This document shows positions 1-8,846 of a stretch of DNA of 10,778 bases, in pieces; position 1 is the stretch's first letter, and every line of letters starts with the position of its first letter. The notes beneath the pieces are model-generated. The model was not told the origin of the DNA. It worked only from the letters and a program-made list of their open reading frames with translations, and ran no database searches. The position numbers and the translations under genes were made by a program. This DNA is from Caulobacter sp. (lineage in GTDB: Bacteria; Pseudomonadota; Alphaproteobacteria; Caulobacterales; Caulobacteraceae): assembly GCA_014378155.1 (NCBI GenBank), contig JACMOF010000080.1, positions 1-10,778 of the forward strand. Reading direction: 5' to 3'.

Positions 1-1819
<1,819 letters not shown>

Positions 1820-1825
1820 GGAACG

Positions 1826-1854
1826 TAACTAGAGCGCCGCGCCCGCCGCGACAA
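1826..1854 (-). promoter_or_regulatory. putative promoter for the aminotransferase (leaderless spacing)
   Basis: On the minus strand, TTGTCGC (1854-1848) is followed after 14 nt by TCTAGTTA (1833-1826). This partly matches the Caulobacter housekeeping pattern TTGACGS-N10-14-GCTANAWC. Only six bases separate the -10-like block from the ATG, which would put the first transcribed base at or next to the start codon. The match is moderate. Confidence 0.27.
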
Positions 1855-1954
1855 CGTCCGCTGGCGGAAAAGCGCTGGCCCTGTCGGAATGACTTCCGGC
1901 CGATCGTCCTTCGACTGAAGCGGCCAGTATCCGCTCACCGCGAAGGATGACGCC

Positions 1955-2428
1955 ATGCCGAAGATCAGCCCATTCCTGTGGTTCGACACCCAGGCCGAAC
2001 AGGCCGCCAACTTCTATGTCTCCGTCTTCCCCAATTCGAAGATTACCAGCGTCTCACGCTATGGCGAAGGCGGCCCCGGCCCGGCTGGCAGCGTGATGAC
2101 GATCGGCTTCGCGCTGGACGGCGAAGCCTTCACCGGCCTGAACGGCGGCCCGCACTTCCAATTTACCGAGGCGGTGTCGTTCGTCGTCCATTGCGAAGAC
2201 CAGGCGCAGGTCGATCACTATTGGGAGGCCTTCACCACCGACGGCGGCAAGGCGGTGCAATGCGGTTGGGCCAAGGACAAGTACGGCCTGTCCTGGCAGG
2301 TCGTGCCCAATATCCTGCTGGAATTGATGGGCGGCCCCGACAAGGCCAAGGCCCAGCGCGTGGCTGCGGCGATGATGCAGATGGTCAAGCTGGACATCGC
2401 CGGGTTAAAGGCGGCGGCGGAGGGGTAG
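1955..2428 (+). CDS. VOC-superfamily (PhnB/3-dmu-9_3-mt-type) protein
   Basis: A 157-residue soluble protein of the glyoxalase/bleomycin-resistance (VOC) fold, in the PhnB-like branch often labelled 3-demethylubiquinone-9 3-methyltransferase domain. Diagnostic stretches are FLWFDTQAEQAANFY at residues 7-21, SVFPNSKI at 23-30, a LNGGPHFQFTEAVSFVV strand at 62-78, and KDKYGLSWQVVP at 107-118. The length is that of a single-module family member. No enzymatic activity can be assigned: despite the domain name, these proteins are not shown to be methyltransferases, and clear metal ligands are not obvious here. An AAGGA ribosome site (1943-1947) precedes the ATG at the right distance. It faces the yjdM-like gene tail to tail, with 15 nt between stop codons. 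Confidence 0.88.
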   Translation: MPKISPFLWFDTQAEQAANFYVSVFPNSKITSVSRYGEGGPGPAGSVMTIGFALDGEAFTGLNGGPHFQFTEAVSFVVHCEDQAQVDHYWEAFTTDGGKAVQCGWAKDKYGLSWQVVPNILLELMGGPDKAKAQRVAAAMMQMVKLDIAGLKAAAEG

Positions 2429-2451
2429 GCCCTAGCGTTTACCCTAGGCCT
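2427..2451. terminator. possible bidirectional terminator hairpin between convergent genes
   Basis: AGGCCCTAG (2427-2435) pairs with CTAGGCCT (2444-2451): eight pairs with one bulged C around an 8-nt loop. The plus-strand TAG (2426-2428) and the minus-strand TAG (2446-2444) both touch the stem, so one hairpin could end both transcripts. T content after the stem is modest (TTCTT on the plus strand). The position supports it more than the strength does. Confidence 0.35.
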
Positions 2452-2665
2452 TCTTGACGAACTCCACCCGCAGCACCAGGCCGCGCACCTTCTCGACATT
2501 GGCCTCGATCTCGTCGGTGTCACCGGTCAGGCGGATGTTCTTGACCAGGGTTCCGCGCTTCAGGGTGACGCCACCCGAGCCCTTGACCTTGAGGTCCTTG
2601 ATCAGGGTGACGTTGTCGCCGTCGGCGAGGACGGCGCCGTTGCTGTCGCGGGTTTCATCGGCCAT
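2444..2665 (-). CDS. yjdM: YjdM/PhnA-type protein, short form
   Basis: A 73-residue protein matching the C-terminal PhnA/YjdM domain: NGAVLADGDNVTLIKDLKVKG at residues 9-29, KRGTLVKNIRL at 36-46, and a terminal LRVEFVKKA. The E. coli protein of this family has about 110 residues with a zinc-ribbon N-terminus (two CPxC-type pairs). Here there is no cysteine at all, so the zinc ribbon is absent and only the small beta-barrel domain remains. The name 'alkylphosphonate utilisation' is historical: no phosphonate genes are nearby and the function is unknown. An AAGGGG ribosome site lies about 10 nt before the ATG. It is 40 nt downstream of xerD on the same strand and probably shares its transcript. 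Confidence 0.85.
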   Translation of the reverse strand: MADETRDSNGAVLADGDNVTLIKDLKVKGSGGVTLKRGTLVKNIRLTGDTDEIEANVEKVRGLVLRVEFVKKA

Positions 2666-2705
2666 GGGGCGCCCCTTCGGATCGAGGCGCGGGGCGTACC
2701 ACGCC

Positions 2706-3620
2706 TCAGCCCTTTTTTGCCAGCGGATGCTTGCTCTTCACCACCGCCGCCAGATGATCCCCGGCCACGTGAGTGTAGATCTGGGTCGTGGCGATGTCGG
2801 CATGGCCTAGCAGGGTCTGGATCACCCGCAGGTCGGCGCCGCCTTCCAGCAGGTGCGTGGCGAAGGCATGGCGTAGGACGTGGGGGCTGACCGCTGCGCG
2901 ATCGATGCCGGCGGCGATGGCGGCGTCCTCCAGCAGTTGCGACACCCGCCGCGCTGTCAGCTTGCCGCCCTTGCCGCGCGAGACGAACAGCCACGGGCTG
3001 TCCTTGACGCCTTTCGGAAGAAAGCCTGCCCGAACCTCCAGATAGGCCTTGACGGCCGCACGCGCGGCGTCGTTCAGCGGGGCCAGCCGCTCCTTGCCGC
3101 CCTTGCCCCTGACCATCAGGAAAGCGGGGTCGCGGGCCAGGGCCGCCAGGGGCAGGTTCAGCAGCTCGGAGATCCGCAGGCCCGAGGCGTAGAGCAGCTC
3201 GATCATGCAGGCCAGGCGCACACCCTGGGCGCCGTCCTTGGCGGCCGCCGCCGCGATCAGCCGCTCGACCGCGTCGCGCGACAGGACCTTGGGCAGCGGC
3301 CGTCCGGCCTTGGGGGCCTCGACCCGGCGAGAGGGATCGTCGTCCCGCCAGCCCTCACCCAGCACGAAGCGATAGAACTGGCGCAGGGCCGACCGGCGAC
3401 GGGCGGCGGTGGCGGGGGAGAGGCCCCGCGCGCCCAGGTCGGCGAAATAGGCCTCGATCGCCTCGGCCGAGGCCCCGTCCAGGTCGCCGCGCGAGGCCAG
3501 GAACGCCCGCGCGTCGGCCAGGTCCTTCTCATAGGCGGTCAGGGTGTTGCGGGCTGCGGCGCGCTCGACGGCCATCATCTCGAGGAACGCGTCGATCCAG
3601 CCGGCGGCGGATGCGCTCAT
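2706..3620 (-). CDS. xerD: tyrosine recombinase XerD
   Basis: Site-specific tyrosine recombinase, 304 residues. With XerC, and activated by FtsK, XerD resolves chromosome dimers at dif. The N-terminal SAM-like core-binding domain covers about residues 5-95 and the catalytic domain about 110-295. All catalytic residues are present: Arg149 (ASGLRISELL), Lys173 (VRGKGGKERL), His247 and Arg250 (SPHVLRHAFATHLLEGGADLR), His273 (LLGHADIATTQ) and nucleophile Tyr282 (IYTHV). Numbering is within about three residues of E. coli XerD. HAFATHLLEGGADLR and LGHADIATTQIYTHV are XerD-like rather than XerC-like. Its ATG overlaps the TGA of the upstream gene as ATGA (3617-3620), implying translational coupling. 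I saw no dif site in the window. An integrase of a mobile element is unlikely, given the fit to XerD and the housekeeping surroundings. Confidence 0.95.
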   Translation of the reverse strand: MSASAAGWIDAFLEMMAVERAAARNTLTAYEKDLADARAFLASRGDLDGASAEAIEAYFADLGARGLSPATAARRRSALRQFYRFVLGEGWRDDDPSRRVEAPKAGRPLPKVLSRDAVERLIAAAAAKDGAQGVRLACMIELLYASGLRISELLNLPLAALARDPAFLMVRGKGGKERLAPLNDAARAAVKAYLEVRAGFLPKGVKDSPWLFVSRGKGGKLTARRVSQLLEDAAIAAGIDRAAVSPHVLRHAFATHLLEGGADLRVIQTLLGHADIATTQIYTHVAGDHLAAVVKSKHPLAKKG

Positions 3621-5074
3621 TTTACCTGCAGCCCCAACAGCCCCTCCACCGCGAGGGCGCGGGCGTCGGCGTCCAGCCCGGCCTGGGCCAGGGCGCGGAC
3701 CAGGCGAGCGCGATCCACCGGACCAGGACCGCTCGCGCCAGCGTCAGCCGACACCGATAGCGCCAGCAGCGCCGTCTCGCCCTGGCGATGAGCGGCGGCG
3801 GCGGCGTCCAACACCGTCAGCCGAGCGGCCGAGGCGGCGGACTTGCCGGGATCGAAGGTCGCGAACCGGGCGCGGGCCTCGGGTCCCATCGTCCCGCCCA
3901 AGGCGGCGAGGATCAGGGCGGCGGGCTGGGCAGCCGACTTGGCGCCCGCCTGGGCGCCGCGCTCCACCAGACCATCAAGGATCTGGGCGCCGGGCTTGCC
4001 GGCCGCAGCCGACAGGGCGGCGTCGAGCAGGGCCAGGTCGGTGGCGGTGGCGCCAGGGATCTGGTCCTGGGTCAGCCTGCCACGGATCGACTGGGCGGTG
4101 GCGAGATCTCCCGCCGCCAGGGCCGCCTTGGCGAACAGCACCGGGTCCTCCAGCGGCGCGTCGGCGCGCGCCAGGGCTGCGATCAAGGCGGTCGATGCCT
4201 TGGCGGCGTCGATGAACGCCGGCAAGCCCTTGGCCTGGCGCAGCGAGGCCAAGTCGGCGGTCTGGGCGGCGGTCAGGTCGCCGCCGCTTGCCAGGGCGGC
4301 CATGTCGCCTGACGGCTTGAGCACGGGTTTCAGGGCCGGCGAGGCCGTCGCGGCGGCGGCTTGCAAATCCAGGCCCAGCTTGCGCGACAGGGCGTAATTT
4401 ATGCCGTTGCGCAAATTGGCCGCCCCGGCCGGCGAACCGCTCAGCAGGGCGTTCATCAGCCGCGTGTAGTCGGCGTCCTGGGTCTGGCCAGCGGCCAGGT
4501 TGAGCGTCAGTTGCGCCGCGTCGGTCTGGCCGGCCAGGGCCTGGCAGAAGGCCCGCAGCCGCAGCCAATAGGGATTGCTCCTGTCGACGCCCAGCGCCTC
4601 GCCGACCGCGCAGGCCTTGGCGTCGGCCCCGGTGATCAGCGCCGCCTCGGCCGCCGCCATCGACAGCGCTGAGTTGCCGGCCACGCCGGGGGCGCGGTCG
4701 AGAACAGCGCCGGCCCCAGCCGCATCCCCCAGGGCGATCAGGGCCATGGCGCGAGCCGCGCCCATGTCCGGCTCGCTCCCGACCTCGGCCGGACCGTTGG
4801 CGCCGGTGGCCAGCACGCGATGCGCCAGAGCCGCGCTGGCCGGCGACAGCGGCTTGGCGGCCAGCTTGGGCAGCACCTCGCGGGCGATGCCCGGCGCGGT
4901 GTCCTTCCAGAGGTCGGCCGATAGCCCGGTGTCGCCCGCCGGGGTCGAGAACAGGTCCGGCGGCGCCAGGGTCTGGACCTGGACCTGGGCCCAGGCGGCC
5001 CCGAAGGCCGATGTCGAAAACAGCGTGGCCAGAGCCAGCGCCGAGACGGTCGTGAGTCGCTTGGAAGAAGCCAT
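3617..5074 (-). CDS. exported alanine-rich protein of unknown function
   Basis: A 485-residue protein I do not recognise. It begins with a good Sec signal peptide: MASSKR, a hydrophobic stretch at about residues 7-27 (LTTVSALALATLFSTSAFGAA), and AWA followed by Q as a likely signal peptidase I site after residue 29. The rest has no other membrane segment and is very rich in alanine, leucine and aspartate, in alternating helix-like stretches. That is compatible with a TPR- or HEAT-like alpha-solenoid in the periplasm, but no repeat consensus is clear enough to name. Two cysteines lie in the segment from about KACAVGEA to AFCQALAG. The ATG at 5074 was chosen because it begins the signal peptide; the frame stays open upstream only because it is antisense to aroK. 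The TGA overlaps the xerD start codon (ATGA). The gene is divergent from aroK across 120 bp. Confidence 0.82.
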   Translation of the reverse strand: MASSKRLTTVSALALATLFSTSAFGAAWAQVQVQTLAPPDLFSTPAGDTGLSADLWKDTAPGIAREVLPKLAAKPLSPASAALAHRVLATGANGPAEVGSEPDMGAARAMALIALGDAAGAGAVLDRAPGVAGNSALSMAAAEAALITGADAKACAVGEALGVDRSNPYWLRLRAFCQALAGQTDAAQLTLNLAAGQTQDADYTRLMNALLSGSPAGAANLRNGINYALSRKLGLDLQAAAATASPALKPVLKPSGDMAALASGGDLTAAQTADLASLRQAKGLPAFIDAAKASTALIAALARADAPLEDPVLFAKAALAAGDLATAQSIRGRLTQDQIPGATATDLALLDAALSAAAGKPGAQILDGLVERGAQAGAKSAAQPAALILAALGGTMGPEARARFATFDPGKSAASAARLTVLDAAAAAHRQGETALLALSVSADAGASGPGPVDRARLVRALAQAGLDADARALAVEGLLGLQVK

Positions 5075-5093
5075 GGGCCAAGTATGCCGCAGG

Positions 5094-5119
5094 TTGACGT
5101 CTGGTGAAACTTCTAGCCC
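5094..5119 (+). promoter_or_regulatory. putative promoter of aroK-aroB
   Basis: TTGACGT (5094-5100) fits the Caulobacter housekeeping -35 consensus TTGACGS except for its last base. After 11 nt comes TCTAGCCC (5112-5119), which keeps the CTA core and last C of GCTANAWC. Transcription would begin near 5126, leaving a leader of about 70 nt before aroK. The minus strand of the -10 region reads GCTAGAAG (5117-5110), itself a good -10-like match for the divergent gene, but without a suitable -35. Confidence 0.4.
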
Positions 5120-5128
5120 TCGCGGCGA

Positions 5129-5153
5129 GCTTGGGCGCGCGCTTGTCCCAAGC
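5129..5153 (+). promoter_or_regulatory. inverted repeat at the 5' end of the aroK leader
   Basis: GCTTGGG (5129-5135) and CCCAAGC (5147-5153) form perfect 7-bp arms around 11 nt. If transcription starts near 5126, this would be a hairpin at the extreme 5' end of the aroKB mRNA; as DNA it could be an operator. No leader peptide or T-run follows that would suggest attenuation. Confidence 0.35.
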
Positions 5154-5187
5154 CTTGGCGGAGCGGCCCGGCCTCGTGTAAACCGGC

Positions 5188-5193
5188 AGGAGG
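5188..5193 (+). promoter_or_regulatory. aroK Shine-Dalgarno, unusually close to the start codon
   Basis: A perfect AGGAGG ends only one base before the ATG at 5195; 5-9 nt is usual. No other in-frame start lies near, upstream or downstream, before the Walker A motif. Either this tight spacing is used or the start works in another way. Confidence 0.5.
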
Positions 5194-5194
5194 C

Positions 5195-5776
5195 ATGACC
5201 GACCAACCCGCCCCTTCCCGCGCCCATCTGCGCCACAAGACCATCGTTCTGGTCGGGCTGATGGGCGTGGGCAAGTCCAGCGTCGGTCGCCGGCTGGCCA
5301 CGGCGCTGGAGCTGCCGTTCCGCGACGCAGACACCGAGGTCGAGGCGGCCGCAGGTCGCACGATCCCCGAGATCTTCGCCGAGATGGGCGAAGGCGCCTT
5401 CCGCGACGGCGAGCGGCGGGTGATCGCCCGACTGCTGGACGAGCCGCCGCACGTGCTGGCTACTGGCGGTGGGGCTTTCGCCAACGCCGAGACCCGCGCC
5501 CTGATCAAGGACAAGGCCGTCGCCGTCTGGCTGAAGGCCGACCTCGAGCTGCTGGCGCGCCGCATCGGCCGCAAGGAAGGCCGCCCGCTGCTCAAGAACC
5601 GCGACCCGCTGATGGTGTTGCGCGAGCAAGCCCACGCCCGCTACCCCGCCTATGGCGAGGCCCACCTGACGGTCGAGCCCGGCGACACCGCCCACGGCGT
5701 GGCGGTCGAGGCGGTGTTGCGGGCGCTCGACGTCCATCTGGCCCCGACCTCATCTTCTGAAAGTGAAATCCAGTGA
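5195..5776 (+). CDS. aroK: shikimate kinase
   Basis: Phosphorylates shikimate to shikimate 3-phosphate with ATP, the fifth step of the chorismate pathway, in the cytosol. It has 193 residues; the core fits the family (about 170-180), with a short polar extension at each end. The Walker A motif is GLMGVGKS at residues 21-28 with Lys27. Shikimate-site residues are visible: Asp44 and Asp46 in FRDADTEVE, Arg70 in GAFRDGE, the GGG at 91-93 in LATGGGAF, and Arg149 in HARYPAY. Arg130 in EGRPLL is the lid arginine. The stop codon overlaps the GTG start of aroB (GTGA), so the two are almost surely co-translated. The AGGAGG lies unusually close to the ATG. Confidence 0.95.
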   Translation: MTDQPAPSRAHLRHKTIVLVGLMGVGKSSVGRRLATALELPFRDADTEVEAAAGRTIPEIFAEMGEGAFRDGERRVIARLLDEPPHVLATGGGAFANAETRALIKDKAVAVWLKADLELLARRIGRKEGRPLLKNRDPLMVLREQAHARYPAYGEAHLTVEPGDTAHGVAVEAVLRALDVHLAPTSSSESEIQ

Positions 5777-6882
5777 TCCGTAGCATTCCGGTAGGCCTGG
5801 GCGCGCGCGCCTATGATGTGGTCGTGGGAACCGGACTGATCGACAAGGCCGGCCAGCACATCGCCCCCCTGCTGAAACGTCCTCGCGTGGCCATTGTCAG
5901 CGACACCATTGTCGGCGAGCACCATGGCGAGCGCCTGGCCGCTTCGCTCGAGCACGCCGGCATCGCCACCGACGTGATCCTGGTGCCACCCGGCGAGGAG
6001 ACCAAGAGCTTCGAGGGCCTGGCCGACCTGACCGATCGGCTGCTGGCGCTGGGCCTGGAGCGCGGCGACATGGTCATCGCATTCGGCGGAGGGGTGGTTG
6101 GCGACCTGACGGGCTTCGCGGCGGCGATCTACAAGCGCGGCATCGACTTCATCCAGATTCCCACCACCCTGCTGGCTCAAGTGGATTCGTCCGTCGGCGG
6201 AAAGACCGCCATCGACACCCCGCGCGGCAAGAACCTGATCGGCGCCTTCCACCAGCCGCGCCTGGTGCTGGCCGACCTCGACATCCTGGCCACCCTGCCC
6301 GCCCGCGAGATGGCCTGCGGCTATGCCGAGATCATCAAGTACGGCCTGCTGGGCGATTTCGCGTTCTTCGAGTGGCTCGAAGCTAACGTCAAGGCCGTGC
6401 TCGAGCGCGACACCGCCGCCCTGGTCAAGGCCGTGGGCCGCTCGGTCGAGATGAAGGCCGAGATCGTCGCCGAGGACGAGAAGGAGGCCGGTCGCCGCGC
6501 CCTGCTCAACCTCGGCCACACCTTCGGCCACGCGGTCGAGGCCGAGATGGGCTTTGGCGACGGGCTCAAGCACGGCGAGGCCGTCGGCCTGGGCATGGCG
6601 CAGGCCTTCCGGTTCTCGGTCCGCCAGGGCCTGTGCTCCACCCAGGACGCCGTTCGCGCGGAGGCGGCGATCAAGGCGGCGGGCCTGCCGACCCGGCTGG
6701 CCGACATCCGCCCCGCGCCGTTCGACGCCGACGCTCTGGTCGCCCACTGCGGCCAGGACAAGAAGGCGCAGGGCGGGACGCTCACCTTCGTGCTGGTCCG
6801 CGCGATCGGCGACGCGTTCGTGGCCAAGGACGTGGATCGTGAGGCGCTGCGGGCCTTCCTCGTGGAGGAAGGCTCGGTTTAG
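5773..6882 (+). CDS. aroB: 3-dehydroquinate synthase
   Basis: Converts DAHP to 3-dehydroquinate, the second step of the chorismate pathway, using NAD+ and a divalent metal. It has 369 residues, the usual length. The NAD-binding half carries [10 protein letters not shown] at 72-81 and [16 protein letters not shown] at 103-118. The signature [18 protein letters not shown] at 129-146 holds Asp138 and Lys144, and [11 protein letters not shown] at 152-162 holds Lys153. The metal ligands are Glu186 (YAEIIKYG), His249 (LGHTFGHA) and His267 ([11 protein letters not shown]). The start is GTG at 5773, which overlaps the aroK TGA by 4 nt; it gives a natural N-terminus and no better start is near. With aroK it forms a classic two-gene unit. 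No missing residues or frame breaks were seen. Confidence 0.96.
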   Translation: MIRSIPVGLGARAYDVVVGTGLIDKAGQHIAPLLKRPRVAIVSDTIVGEHHGERLAASLEHAGIATDVILVPPGEETKSFEGLADLTDRLLALGLERGDMVIAFGGGVVGDLTGFAAAIYKRGIDFIQIPTTLLAQVDSSVGGKTAIDTPRGKNLIGAFHQPRLVLADLDILATLPAREMACGYAEIIKYGLLGDFAFFEWLEANVKAVLERDTAALVKAVGRSVEMKAEIVAEDEKEAGRRALLNLGHTFGHAVEAEMGFGDGLKHGEAVGLGMAQAFRFSVRQGLCSTQDAVRAEAAIKAAGLPTRLADIRPAPFDADALVAHCGQDKKAQGGTLTFVLVRAIGDAFVAKDVDREALRAFLVEEGSV

Positions 6883-6947
6883 GCGTTCGCCGCGCTATCG
6901 CGCATGGACTCCCCAAAATCTCTCCTCGATACTCGCCTAAAAGTTTT

Positions 6948-6951
6948 GAGG
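6948..6951 (+). promoter_or_regulatory. ribosome site deciding the start of the propeller protein
   Basis: GAGG lies six bases before the ATG at 6958. The frame also has an earlier ATG at 6904, but that one has no ribosome site and would put 18 charged or polar residues before the signal peptide. The 6958 start is therefore preferred. Confidence 0.55.
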
Positions 6952-6957
6952 TGGGTC

Positions 6958-8751
6958 ATGAAAACATTCACGTGCATTGTCGCTTCCATGGTTCTGGCCT
7001 GTAGCGCCCTGCCCGCCTGGGCGGCCGAACCCAAGTACGAAGTCGCCTTCGCCAGCTTCGCGCCGATCAACAGCGACATCTTCCTCGCCGACGCGGACGG
7101 TAGCCATGCGCGGCCGTTCCTGCCCGACGCGGAACTGGACTCCAACGCCAGCTTTTCGCCCGATGGAAAGTGGGTGCTCTTCACGTCGCGGCGGGCTGGG
7201 ACCTCGGACATCTACCGCGCCCATCTCGATGGCTCGGGACTGGAACCTCTGGTGGCTTCGCCCGCCTATGACGACCAGGCCGCTCTTTCGCCCGACGGCC
7301 GTTCGCTGGCCTTCGTTTCGAGCCGTGGCGGCCAGGCCGACATCTGGATCCTGGACCTGGCCAGCAAGGCGGTGCGCAACCTGACCCACAACCCGGCGGG
7401 CGACTTTCGCCCGTCCTGGTCGCCGGACGGGCAGTGGCTGGCCTTCTCCTCGGATCGCGAGTCCAGCCATCCCCGCTCGCCCAAGGGTGACTTCTCGATC
7501 CGCCACTCGACCGAGATCTATGTCGTAAAGGCCGACGGCTCGAGCCTGCGCCGCATCACCCAGGACGGCCAGTTCGGCGGCAGCCCCTCATGGTCGCCCG
7601 ATGGCGCGAAGCTGGCCTTCTACGCGACCACGATCGAAGAGGTGCGCAACATCACCAGCCCCATGCGTTTGCGAGGGATCAGCCAGATCGAGGTGATCGA
7701 CGTCGAGACCGGCGCGCGCCAAGCGCTGACCTCGGGACCGGGCGAGAAATGGTCGCCGCATTGGCTGTCGTCCGGCAAGGTCGGCTACGTGACCGGCGGT
7801 CCCGAAGGCGGCGTTGAGACGATCAGCGGGCCCTCTGGCGCCCGGGGCGAGTTCAACAGCCCCAGCTGGTCGGCGGACGGCCGCCATATGCTCTTTCACC
7901 GCGAGGTGGACAAGACCTGGCCGCCGGATCGCCGCTGGGTCTCCCTGGATCCAAGGTTCGCCCTCAAACGCGTCGGCGTCTTCCCGTCCTATTCCCCCTC
8001 CGGCGATCGCCGGGTCAGCAACGACAAGACCGCGGGCATCCTGCACAACAGCATCCTAATAATGCGGGCCGACGGATCCCAGGCCTCCGTCCTGTTCAGC
8101 GATCCCCAAAAGAGCGCGCTGGCTCCCAGCTGGTCGCGCCAAGGCGACCGGATCGCGTTCGGCCTCGGCCAGTTCTTCCAAGGCCTCCAAGGACCGGCCG
8201 GGGCCGACATCGCCGTTATCGACACCAAGGGCGGCGGCTTCAGGATGCTGACCCAGGGCGGCGGCAATTTCGGTTTCCCCGACTGGTCCCCCGATGGCCT
8301 CCACCTCGTCTATCGTCAGGCGGGCGCGGTCCGGGCGCTCGATATCCTCGATCTGGACACCGGCGCGTCCCGTGTGCTGCTGAGCGGGCCCGCGCACTAC
8401 AATTTTCCCACATGGTCGCCGACCGGCGGCGTCATCGCCTTCACCGCCGACATCGACGGCGACTACGAGATATATTCCATCCGCCCCGATGGCTCGGACC
8501 TGAAGCGCCTCACGCGTTCGCCTGGCAACGACGCCCACAGCGCCTGGTCGCCCGATGGCCAGTGGATCGCCTTCGCCAGCGGCCGGGGCGGATTCAAGGA
8601 CGAAGCGCTGCTTCACCCGGCCAACCCGCAGCCCTATGGCGAAATCTTCGTCATGCGCGCCGATGGCTCGCAAGCCCACGCCCTTACCGACGAACCCTAT
8701 GAGAAGGGCTCTCCGACCTGGGCGCCTGTCGGACCGCCCTCCGGACGCTGA
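6958..8751 (+). CDS. exported PD40/TolB-like beta-propeller protein
   Basis: A 597-residue protein with a Sec signal peptide (MKTFTCIVASMVLACSALPAWAAEP; likely cleavage after AWA, residue 22). Cys15 in VLAC makes a lipoprotein start conceivable but less likely. The mature part is filled with PD40-type motifs of the [S/T]-W-S-P-D-G kind. I count twelve, beginning near residues 65, 109, 153, 211, 268, 303, 344, 391, 442, 485, 529 and 587; those at 268, 344, 391, 485 and 587 are degenerate. Several are followed by DIY/EIY and ADGS turns as in TolB. Twelve motifs suggest two six-bladed propellers. It is not TolB itself: the N-terminal TolB domain is missing and no tol-pal genes are near. It may bind protein or glycan in the periplasm; no catalytic residues can be named. 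It lies 75 nt after aroB and 95 nt before the CNNM gene. Confidence 0.85.
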   Translation: MKTFTCIVASMVLACSALPAWAAEPKYEVAFASFAPINSDIFLADADGSHARPFLPDAELDSNASFSPDGKWVLFTSRRAGTSDIYRAHLDGSGLEPLVASPAYDDQAALSPDGRSLAFVSSRGGQADIWILDLASKAVRNLTHNPAGDFRPSWSPDGQWLAFSSDRESSHPRSPKGDFSIRHSTEIYVVKADGSSLRRITQDGQFGGSPSWSPDGAKLAFYATTIEEVRNITSPMRLRGISQIEVIDVETGARQALTSGPGEKWSPHWLSSGKVGYVTGGPEGGVETISGPSGARGEFNSPSWSADGRHMLFHREVDKTWPPDRRWVSLDPRFALKRVGVFPSYSPSGDRRVSNDKTAGILHNSILIMRADGSQASVLFSDPQKSALAPSWSRQGDRIAFGLGQFFQGLQGPAGADIAVIDTKGGGFRMLTQGGGNFGFPDWSPDGLHLVYRQAGAVRALDILDLDTGASRVLLSGPAHYNFPTWSPTGGVIAFTADIDGDYEIYSIRPDGSDLKRLTRSPGNDAHSAWSPDGQWIAFASGRGGFKDEALLHPANPQPYGEIFVMRADGSQAHALTDEPYEKGSPTWAPVGPPSGR

Positions 8752-8783
8752 GGCGCCGGTCAGCGGCGAGACCTTTCGAGCGC

Positions 8784-8806
8784 GTTGGTGGCCTATTTCC
8801 ACCAGC
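8784..8806 (+). terminator. hairpin after the propeller gene
   Basis: GTTGGTGG (8784-8791) pairs with CCACCAGC (8799-8806), eight pairs including one G-U, around a 7-nt loop. It lies 32 nt past the stop codon. No T-run follows, so it is at best a weak or factor-dependent terminator, or an mRNA-stabilising end. Confidence 0.35.
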
Positions 8807-8846
8807 CTACTTCCCGCTTTGCGCGGAGGAAGCGTAGGAAGGCGGC

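Noticed and set aside
2880..3791. Long plus-strand frame opposite xerD
   Set aside because: xerD has every catalytic residue; the opposite frame has low-complexity composition and no motif.
5075..5737. A 5' extension of the xerD-upstream gene by 221 codons
   Set aside because: The frame is open only because it runs antisense to aroK in GC-rich DNA. The ATG at 5074 opens a clean signal peptide.
5650..6747. Long minus-strand frame opposite aroB
   Set aside because: aroB is complete and unmistakable; the opposite frame reads as a compositional shadow.
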